NCBI GenBank assembly: GCA_946481205.1
Contig: CAMLNB010000002.1
Coordinates: 1-61,438, forward strand
Length of the DNA: 61,438 nucleotides
Source of the DNA: an uncultured Kangiella sp.
GTDB taxonomy: Bacteria; Pseudomonadota; Gammaproteobacteria; Enterobacterales; DSM-103792
Direction of reading: 5' to 3'
In this document: positions 1-6,497 of the stretch, in pieces
Layout of the letters: each line of letters opens with the position of its first letter
Numbering within the stretch: the stretch's first letter is position 1
Translations under genes and position numbers: made by a program
Notes under the pieces: generated by a model
The model's database searches: none
What the model was told of the DNA's origin: nothing
What the model saw: only the letters and a program-made list of their open reading frames with translations

Positions 1-120
1 CGCGGCGAGCCGGATGAGTTCTATCTCGGTTTCCATGCCTTTGCCGGCGATGACGGCACGGCCGGCGGTTATCACGACGACCACGATCTGTTTGTGATTG
101 GCTGGCGCACCCAGTTCTGA
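1..120 (+). CDS. C-terminal fragment of a possible outer-membrane protein
   Basis: The first 39 codons of the window are open in frame 1 and end at a TGA. The start lies outside the window. The last residues, DLFVIGWRTQF, alternate polar and hydrophobic residues and finish on Phe, which is how many outer-membrane beta-barrels end. A His/Asp-rich turn (HDDHD) comes just before. The next gene, an MMPL/RND-type membrane protein, begins 46 bases downstream on the same strand, so the two may be co-transcribed. Too little is present to name the family. Barrel membership is inferred only from the terminal strand. Confidence 0.45.
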   Translation, partial: RGEPDEFYLGFHAFAGDDGTAGGYHDDHDLFVIGWRTQF

Positions 121-166
121 TCGATGTTATTGCGACATGAAGTCTGATGAGGAATAGGCCACGCTG

Positions 167-2452
167 ATGAAACTGCTGCCCTGGAAACTCGCTGCCGCCA
201 TTCTCGCACTGATCCTGCTGCTGCCGGCCGGATTGCTGCCGTTTCTGCTGATCAACAACTCGCCAGAAATCTACCTCAGCAAAGATGAGCCCTCCGTGCA
301 GTTGCAGGAAAAACTGCGCACGCTGTTTCCGGATTATCAGGTCGTGGTGCTGCTGTTCGAGCCAGCCGATGTTTTTGCTCCGGATTTTCTGCGCAAGCTC
401 GAAACACTGGCCGACGATGTTGGCCAACTCAGCAGCGTCAGCCGCGTGCACCGCGTCACCGATTTTGAGCAGATTGCCCGCGTCGAAGATGGCTTTGTTG
501 TCCAGCCGTTGATCGATGTCAGCAAACTGGACCGGACGGTGCTGGACGGGAAAGCGATGGTCGCCGACCCCTTTGCGCCGGGCTTTGTCCTGGCCAAAGA
601 CGGCAGCGCCGCTGCGCTCGTGGTGCGGCCCACGCACCTGCCAGATTCGCCAGCGCGTCAGCAATTGCTGGCCGATATTCAGCAGCTGGTGGCAAAGCAT
701 CAACTCAGCGACGTGCTGGCGGCGCAAGCCGGTCAAGTCAGTGTCGATGTTGCCCAGTTCGAGTCGATGCTGCGCGACAATATGATCTTCGTGCCGGCAA
801 CAATGGCAATTGGGTTGGCCTTGATCTGGTGGCTGTTCCGGCGGCCGCTGGCGGTGGTGCTGGTGGCTGTTGTCATGAGTGCCGCGGCGCAGGCGGCGCT
901 CAGTGTGTTGGTGATCGCGCGCGAGCCGTTCACGCTGGTGGCGGCGATTCTGCCGCCGTTCATGTCGGCGCTCAGTCTGGCGTTCATGGTGCATTTGCTG
1001 GGGCAGTTGCAAGCGGTTGCCGGCACCAAACTGAGCCGCGAACAACGCATCAAAACCGCGGCCAGTCATGTCTTTCGACCCAGTTTGTATGCCGCCTTGA
1101 CGACCGCGGTTGGACTCGGTTCGCTGGCCGTCAGTCCAATCCGGCCGGTTGCTTGGTTCGGCATTGCCGGCGGCTGTGCGGCGCTGGTGTTGTTTGTGAC
1201 GGTCAATTATTTACTGCCGCCGCTGCTGCTGCGGTTTGACAAAGGCGAGTGGCCACCAGAGCCGAAAAATACTCGCGTGCTGACCCGGTTTACCTTGGCC
1301 ATTGCCAAGTTCTCGATGCGGCGTGCCGGTTGGGTCGCGGCGATCTTTCTGTTGGCCACCGTGTTCTGTTTGCCGGTGCTCGGCAAGCTTTACACCGAAA
1401 CCGATATCTATCGGTTTTTCCGCGATGATCACCCCATCAATGTCTCGACGCGCGAAGTGGAAGCGCGCTTGTCCGGCGCAATGCCTCTGGATGTGGTGTT
1501 TGTTGCGCCTGGCCGCGATGGGCTAACGGACCCGGCCCGGCTGCGCTATATCGAAGCCTTTCAGGCCTATGCCGACAGCTTGCCCGAGGTCAACTACAGC
1601 ATCTCGATGGTCGACTTGCTGAAGGAAATGCATTGGGCGTTTCAAGAAGAAGAGCGCAGCGCGCGTGAGCTGCCGCAAGATGCCGCGTTGATCACCCAGT
1701 ATCTGTTCGTCTACGACGGCAAGGATCTGTACGACCTGACCGATCGTGAACTGCAGACCACCCGAGTTACGCTGGCACTGACCACGCACAGCACGCGCGA
1801 GCTGAAAGCAGTCATGGCGAAAATGAAAGCCTGGCTGGCGGCGCAACCGGCAAGCGATCTGCAAATTGATTTCGGCTCCGAAGCGCGCATCTTCACCGAT
1901 CAGGAAGACTTGCTGGTCATTGGCCAGGTCGATGGGCTGTACCTGTCGTTCGGCATGATCTTCCTGTTCTTCCTGCTGATGTGGCGCTCACCGACGATTG
2001 CCGCGCTGGCGGTGCTGCCGAATGCTGCGCCAATCTATTTCGTGTTTGTGGTGATGGCGGCAGTCAGCGTGCCGCTGGATATGGCCACGGCGCTGATCGC
2101 CGGCGTTGCGGTTGGCGTCGCGGTCGATGACACCATCCATTTTGTCGAAAGCTATTGCCTGCATGTGCAGCGTGGCCGCTCCAGTCATTACGCCCTGGTA
2201 CACACCCTGCGTGAATCCGGCAAGGCCTGCACGATCAATACCTTTGTGTTGTCATCGCAATTTTTGCTGTTGCTCAGCTCAACGTTTGTGCCGACCCAGC
2301 ATTTTGGTTTCATGACCGCGCTGGGTTTGACCACCGCCGCCATTTTTGAATTGTTGCTGTTGCCGGCGCTGCTGACGTTGCTGGCGCGTTTTGACTGGTG
2401 GTTGCACCATGTCCGTCGGGCACGAACGCCGCATCAGCTGTCGTTTTCGTGA
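167..2452 (+). CDS. MMPL/RND-superfamily membrane transporter
   Basis: This 761-residue inner-membrane protein has the duplicated RND layout: an N-terminal membrane helix, a periplasmic loop, a block of helices, then a second helix, loop and helix block. The second transmembrane block contains GVAVGVAVDDTIHFVESY, which matches the conserved MMPL/RND segment with acidic residues thought to carry the proton relay. The length fits single-chain lipid or hydrophobic-compound exporters of the MMPL type rather than the roughly 1,030-residue AcrB type. No membrane-fusion partner is adjacent. The ATG at 167 is followed directly by a signal-anchor-like helix. The stop codon lies inside a 12-bp tandem repeat that leads into the next gene. 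The transported substrate cannot be told from sequence. Confidence 0.8.
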   Translation: MKLLPWKLAAAILALILLLPAGLLPFLLINNSPEIYLSKDEPSVQLQEKLRTLFPDYQVVVLLFEPADVFAPDFLRKLETLADDVGQLSSVSRVHRVTDFEQIARVEDGFVVQPLIDVSKLDRTVLDGKAMVADPFAPGFVLAKDGSAAALVVRPTHLPDSPARQQLLADIQQLVAKHQLSDVLAAQAGQVSVDVAQFESMLRDNMIFVPATMAIGLALIWWLFRRPLAVVLVAVVMSAAAQAALSVLVIAREPFTLVAAILPPFMSALSLAFMVHLLGQLQAVAGTKLSREQRIKTAASHVFRPSLYAALTTAVGLGSLAVSPIRPVAWFGIAGGCAALVLFVTVNYLLPPLLLRFDKGEWPPEPKNTRVLTRFTLAIAKFSMRRAGWVAAIFLLATVFCLPVLGKLYTETDIYRFFRDDHPINVSTREVEARLSGAMPLDVVFVAPGRDGLTDPARLRYIEAFQAYADSLPEVNYSISMVDLLKEMHWAFQEEERSARELPQDAALITQYLFVYDGKDLYDLTDRELQTTRVTLALTTHSTRELKAVMAKMKAWLAAQPASDLQIDFGSEARIFTDQEDLLVIGQVDGLYLSFGMIFLFFLLMWRSPTIAALAVLPNAAPIYFVFVVMAAVSVPLDMATALIAGVAVGVAVDDTIHFVESYCLHVQRGRSSHYALVHTLRESGKACTINTFVLSSQFLLLLSSTFVPTQHFGFMTALGLTTAAIFELLLLPALLTLLARFDWWLHHVRRARTPHQLSFS

Positions 2453-2484
2453 TTGCAGACGTGATTGCAGACCCGATTGCAGAA
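2449..2484 (+). repeat. 12-bp tandem repeat, three copies, at a gene junction
   Basis: Two identical copies of GTGATTGCAGAC (2449-2460 and 2461-2472) are followed by a third copy with three changes, CCGATTGCAGAA (2473-2484). The first copy contains the stop codon of the membrane-transporter gene, and the third abuts the AAGGAG ribosome-binding site of the next gene. A change in copy number would move the two genes apart without altering either protein. Confidence 0.85.
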
Positions 2485-2489
2485 AGGAG
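2484..2489 (+). promoter_or_regulatory. Strong ribosome-binding site that selects a TTG start
   Basis: AAGGAG lies 7 bases before TTG at 2497 in the frame of the polysaccharide-lyase-like gene. The earlier in-frame start at 2398 would overlap the upstream gene and bury the signal peptide behind an extra 33 residues. The TTG is therefore preferred. Confidence 0.6.
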
Positions 2490-2496
2490 TCGTTCG

Positions 2497-4182
2497 TTGT
2501 TGCAAGGATGGATACGCGCTGGATCGGCAAGAACGATAGCGGCGAGCAAACGCAATGCCCGGTACGCGCTATGGCTTGGCCTGTTGGCCGTGCTGAGCAA
2601 TCCCGTAGTGGCCGATACCTGGCAATGGGCTGAAGGTGCCGCCAACGGCGAGGGCGGCGCCAGCCGCGAGTTTTACAACAGTGCAGCGTCGCTGCGCTGG
2701 CGCAACAAGCAAGGCGATTGGCGGGACCGTTCTGGCCAGCCGCAAGGCGAGTTGCCGTTTGCCGAGCTGGCAATGCCGCCCGGCAAATCCGGTTTGCAAT
2801 TGCAGCTCGATGTCACCGAGTTGGTGCGGCATTGGCGCCTTGGTCAGTTGGAGAATCGCGGCTTTTTGTTGCGCCCGCGCAGCAAAACCGGCTTGACGGT
2901 CAGCTTCGCCAGTCGTGAGCACAGTGATCGCACACTGCAGCCGCGGTTACGCTTGCAACTGCGCAGTGGCGAGCAGCTGCTGGCGCCAAGTGCCGACACC
3001 CATCTTGATCCGTCGACGTACAAAGCCAAAGGCAAAAGCGACGCACTGAAAATCAGTCAGGGCAATCACCACGCGCTGCTGCGGTTTGACTTGCCCGCCA
3101 CGACAAGCAGCACCGATGATCTGCAGCGGGCGACGCTGGAGCTGCATGTGCTGAATCGCAGTGGTGGCGCTGGCAATGTGCAGGTATTTGCCGTCGATAT
3201 TCCGGCGCCGGTGCTACCGCCGACGGCAACGGGTCTGGCACGGGAATTTCCAGCCGATCGCGGCATCGGCAAGCATCCGCAGGTGATTTATGCCAGTCAG
3301 TTTGATGACGATGATTGGCAAGAAGGCTGGCAGGAATTGCGCGGCCATTATCAATTGACCTTCGCGAAAAACACCTTGCGGGCTGAGCAATTTGTCCCGT
3401 TGCAAGGACCAGCACTGCGCATCCGGATTGAAACCGGTCAGCATTACGGCGCAACCGGCAGCCTGAAGTTTGCACCGTTGCTGCAGAACGAGCCGGAGCA
3501 ATTGTATGTGCGCTATTACCTGCGCCTCGGCGACAACTGGCGGCCGCGTTTGCAGGGCGGCAAGTTGCCCGGCTTTGCCGGCACTTATGGTCGTGCCGGT
3601 TGGGGTGGTCGCCCGAATACCGGTGCTGATGGTTGGTCTGCGCGCGGCGCGTTTGGTTTGCAGATTCCGGACGGTAATCCATTGGCGGGTCGGACGCCGA
3701 TCGGTTCCTACATTTACGAAGTCGGCAAAAGCGCCGATTTCGGCGCGCAATGGATCTGGAGTGAGGGCAATGGCGCCTTCCTTGAACGCAACCGGTGGTA
3801 CTGCATCGAGCAATACCTGAAGCTCAATACGCCTGGCCAAGATGATGGCGTGTTGCAGGCCTGGCTTGATGGGCAGGAAGTGTTGAACCGTCGTGACGTG
3901 CGCCTGCGCTTGGTGCCGGCGCTGAAGATCGAAAAGTTCTGGCTGGATGTCTATCACGGTGGCACGGCGAAATCACCGTATAACCAGGACATCTATATCG
4001 ACAATTTGGTCATTGCTCGCAGTTACATCGGGCCGATGCTGTTGCCGGAATCGCGCGCCGATTCACAGCAGCGTGATGCTCGGCACAGCGATGTGCAGCA
4101 AGACAATGTGCGACCAACCGATGCCCGACCAACCGGCTCAGGCCGAATCGCGTTACGGCGTGCCGGCACCGCCCGGCACTGA
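2497..4182 (+). CDS. Exported polysaccharide-lyase-like protein with DNRLRE/CBM96-like modules
   Basis: From the TTG at 2497 the protein has 561 residues. It begins with a basic region and a hydrophobic stretch ending VVADTW, read as a signal peptide. Residues of about 40-240 look like two beta-rich modules of the DNRLRE (CBM96) kind; the second contains SADTHLDPSTYKAKG and LLRFDLP. The C-terminal 300 residues look like a jelly-roll polysaccharide lyase of the PL14/heparin-lyase type, with GGKLPGFAGTYGRAGWGG, RNRWYCIEQYLKLNTPGQ and a YIDN segment near the end. It probably cuts or remodels a uronic-acid polymer in the periplasm or outside the cell, which fits the AlgD-like gene at 34317-35633. 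The assignment rests on motif recognition; substrate is unknown. The last 30 bases overlap the convergent gene at 4153-4530. Confidence 0.65.
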   Translation: MLQGWIRAGSARTIAASKRNARYALWLGLLAVLSNPVVADTWQWAEGAANGEGGASREFYNSAASLRWRNKQGDWRDRSGQPQGELPFAELAMPPGKSGLQLQLDVTELVRHWRLGQLENRGFLLRPRSKTGLTVSFASREHSDRTLQPRLRLQLRSGEQLLAPSADTHLDPSTYKAKGKSDALKISQGNHHALLRFDLPATTSSTDDLQRATLELHVLNRSGGAGNVQVFAVDIPAPVLPPTATGLAREFPADRGIGKHPQVIYASQFDDDDWQEGWQELRGHYQLTFAKNTLRAEQFVPLQGPALRIRIETGQHYGATGSLKFAPLLQNEPEQLYVRYYLRLGDNWRPRLQGGKLPGFAGTYGRAGWGGRPNTGADGWSARGAFGLQIPDGNPLAGRTPIGSYIYEVGKSADFGAQWIWSEGNGAFLERNRWYCIEQYLKLNTPGQDDGVLQAWLDGQEVLNRRDVRLRLVPALKIEKFWLDVYHGGTAKSPYNQDIYIDNLVIARSYIGPMLLPESRADSQQRDARHSDVQQDNVRPTDARPTGSGRIALRRAGTARH

Positions 4183-4530
4183 CCAGTGTTCGACCCGGCT
4201 GACCCGCTGTTTGTCATCGATCACAAAACTGATGCCGCCGACATTGATGCGGCCTGCCATCTGCTCGATCGCGCTGTTTGCGATGCCTTGCGCATGCAGA
4301 CCTTGCAACAGTTCAGCGCGTGACATCCGGCCGGCCAGCAAGCCGCTGAGCAGCTGCACATCGAGCTTGGTGCGGTCGAGTGCCAGCTGCGGTCGCCGAT
4401 GCGCGTCCGCGAGCAAGTACAACAACACCAGATTGACCAGCAGCAAACTGCCGGCAGCCAGAAAGAAACGCTGTCGCCAACGGGTGTGGCGACGGGAGGC
4501 GTCGGTACTGCGATGTGAGCGTGAGGCCAT
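4153..4530 (-). CDS. Small single-pass membrane protein of unknown function
   Basis: This is a 125-residue protein. A basic N-terminus (MASRSHRSTDASRRHTRWRQ) precedes one hydrophobic helix (FFLAAGSLLLVNLVLLYLLA), followed by a soluble domain of about 75 residues ending in a predicted beta-rich segment. I do not recognise a family. The start is ATG at 4530. A TTG at 4548 has a GAGAGG four bases upstream and is a real alternative that adds six residues. The gene converges on, and overlaps by 30 bases, the lyase-like gene. It diverges from the exosortase acyltransferase gene at 4698, so the 167 bases between them may hold two promoters. Confidence 0.6.
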   Translation of the reverse strand: MASRSHRSTDASRRHTRWRQRFFLAAGSLLLVNLVLLYLLADAHRRPQLALDRTKLDVQLLSGLLAGRMSRAELLQGLHAQGIANSAIEQMAGRINVGGISFVIDDKQRVSRVEHWSVPGGAGTP

Positions 4531-4697
4531 GGTGGTAAGTCTGATCAAGATCCCTCTCAAGACCGCTACTGTACGCAAGCTCGGCACGCGGCTCAATGGT
4601 CGGCGAGGGCGCTTTCTGCTATCTTGCGCGGACGCAGGATGCGTATTCACTTTGCGCTGCTGATCCCGCGACAGCAGCCAGCCCGCCGGAGCGATGC

Positions 4698-5408
4698 ATG
4701 GAGCATCTCGCACAACATTTCTTCAGTTACTTCGACATTCGCCGCGCGCAGAGCGATGACGACATCGACGTTGCGCTGCGTTTGCGTTACGCCGTCTATT
4801 GCGAAGAGCTCGGTTACGAAGACAAGCATGCCTTTCCCGATGGTCGCGAGCAGGATCGTTTTGATCAGCGCGCCCAGCATTGTTTTTTGCTGCACCGAGC
4901 AACCGGTCGTGCCGCCGGTTGCTTCCGTTTGATCCTGAATCCGCCCGGCACCGATCCGCTGCCGTTCGAGCAAGTCTGTGCTGGCACCTTCCTGCCCGGG
5001 CCGCTGGCACCGGATCCGCAGCACCGGCAGATCTACGGCGAGATCTCCCGGCTGGCCGTGCACAGCGATTTCCGTCGTCGTGCCGGCGAGCAGCAATCAC
5101 CGCTTGGCCTTGCCGCTGAATCGGAGAGCGATCTGGACAGCCGGCATTACCCAATGGTTGCAATGGGGCTGTTTCTCGGCGCCTCGGCGCTGGCGTTGAA
5201 TCTGGGTCTGGATCGGGTCTATGTGATGATGGAGCCACGCTTGGCGCGCTTGCTGCGCAGCTGCGGCATCGTCTTCACCCAAATCGGCGACATCATTGAT
5301 TATCACGGCCGCCGCGGCCCGTTCGTGATCACCGGTGAAGGGTTGTACCGCACCTTGGCCGGCAGTGCACTGGAACTGCTCGAAGATCTGCGCGAGCGGC
5401 TACGCTAG
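4698..5408 (+). CDS. PEP-CTERM/exosortase system-associated acyltransferase
   Basis: This 236-residue cytosolic protein resembles the exosortase-associated acyltransferase family (TIGR03694), which has a GNAT-like fold related to autoinducer and N-acyl amino acid synthases. The N-terminal block has the family pattern LRLRYAVYCEELGYE near residue 30, followed by FPDGREQDRFD, GCFRLIL and an E-S-R segment in YGEISRLAVHSDFRRR. The start is ATG at 4698, behind a GGAG. By family knowledge it should move an acyl group, probably from an acyl carrier protein, to an amine; an ACP is encoded at 18028. It is followed 69 bases later by the ThiF-like gene, and the prsKRT regulators lie just beyond. Substrate unknown. 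Confidence 0.8.
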   Translation: MEHLAQHFFSYFDIRRAQSDDDIDVALRLRYAVYCEELGYEDKHAFPDGREQDRFDQRAQHCFLLHRATGRAAGCFRLILNPPGTDPLPFEQVCAGTFLPGPLAPDPQHRQIYGEISRLAVHSDFRRRAGEQQSPLGLAAESESDLDSRHYPMVAMGLFLGASALALNLGLDRVYVMMEPRLARLLRSCGIVFTQIGDIIDYHGRRGPFVITGEGLYRTLAGSALELLEDLRERLR

Positions 5409-5477
5409 TAGTCAGCATGAACCTGGCTTGACGACGGGCTGGCGCCGAGCCGCCCGCAGAGGGAGGGAGTCGCCGGC

Positions 5478-6341
5478 ATGGAAGCGTTTGACTATACCCG
5501 GGCTTACTCACGCAATATCGGTTGGTTGACCGAGCCGGAGCAGCAGCGTCTGCGCCGCAGCCGGATCGCCATTGCCGGATTGGGCGGGGTCGGCGGTGCC
5601 CATTTGCTGACGCTGACCCGGCTGGGTATCGGCGCGTTTCATATCTCCGATTTTGATCGGTTCGAGCAGCAGAATTTCAATCGTCAGGCCGGCGCGATGA
5701 TGCCGCACCTGCTGCAGGAAAAATGCCCGACGCTGGCCAAGATGGCGCGCGATATCAATCCGGAATTGCAGATCGAAACCTTTCCAGCCGGCATCAACGA
5801 CAGCAATCTCGATCAGTTTCTGCATGGCGTCGATGTCTACGTCGACAGCCTCGATTTTTTTGCCGTCGATATTCGCCGAAAAGTGTTCGCTGCCTGCGCC
5901 GAGCGCGGCATTCCGGCGCTGACTGCGGCGCCGCTTGGCATGGGCACGGCCTTTCTGGCGTTTCTGCCCGGTGGCATGAGTTTCGAGCAGTATTTCCGCA
6001 TGGAAGGTCTGCCCAAAACCGAACAGCTCGCGCGCTTCATTGCCGGCCTGAGTCCGCGGATGTTCCAGCGGCCTTACTTGCAAGTGCCGGAAGCGGTCAA
6101 TTTCAGCAAGGAGAAGGGCCCATCAACGGTGATGGCCTGTGATCTCTGCGCTGGCGTCATGGGAGTGGAAGTGCTGAAAGTGCTGCTCAAGCGCGGCCGC
6201 ATACTCGCCGCGCCGTGGGGTCTGCATTTCGACGCTTACCGACAGCGCTACAAAAAAACCTGGCGGCCTTTCGGCAATGCCAACCCTTTGCAGAAATTGC
6301 TGATTGCGCTGATCCGCAGCAAGCTGAATCTGAATGGTTGA
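5478..6341 (+). CDS. ThiF/MoeB/E1-like adenylating enzyme
   Basis: This 287-residue protein has the Rossmann nucleotide-binding motif GLGGVGGAHL near residue 35, the SDFDRFEQQNFNRQ stretch that binds ATP and magnesium in E1-like enzymes, and DVYVDSLD in the middle. Such enzymes adenylate the C-terminus of a ubiquitin-like or sulfur-carrier protein. Only one CxxC pair (CDLC) is visible near residue 218, whereas MoeB/ThiF zinc sites use two. No small protein ending Gly-Gly is encoded nearby. A strong GGGAGGGAG precedes the ATG. The gene follows the acyltransferase on the same strand and ends at a terminator, so the two probably form one unit. A role in thiamine or molybdopterin synthesis is not supported by the neighbours. 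Confidence 0.75.
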   Translation: MEAFDYTRAYSRNIGWLTEPEQQRLRRSRIAIAGLGGVGGAHLLTLTRLGIGAFHISDFDRFEQQNFNRQAGAMMPHLLQEKCPTLAKMARDINPELQIETFPAGINDSNLDQFLHGVDVYVDSLDFFAVDIRRKVFAACAERGIPALTAAPLGMGTAFLAFLPGGMSFEQYFRMEGLPKTEQLARFIAGLSPRMFQRPYLQVPEAVNFSKEKGPSTVMACDLCAGVMGVEVLKVLLKRGRILAAPWGLHFDAYRQRYKKTWRPFGNANPLQKLLIALIRSKLNLNG

Positions 6342-6442
6342 GCGCCGCTGACCGCTGCAGGAGCGGCATAAGCACACCCAGCAACCAGAATCTGCGGGTA
6401 GCTGATGGGCAGGTACGAGCAAAAGCAAGCAATCATCGACGC

Positions 6443-6480
6443 ACAAACAAAAAGGCGGGTTATCCCGCCTTTTTGTTTGT
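6443..6480. terminator. Bidirectional intrinsic terminator
   Basis: A perfect 17-bp stem has a 4-base loop. Its core is AAAAAGGCGGG/CCCGCCTTTTT, with A and T runs on both sides. It lies between two convergent genes (the ThiF-like gene and prsT) and can end transcription from either side. Confidence 0.92.
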
Positions 6481-6497
6481 TGCTAAAGCGCTAGTGC

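Noticed and set aside
4581..4600. Possible sigma-54 -24 box (GGCACG) upstream of the acyltransferase gene
   Set aside because: No GC at the required distance for the -12 element.
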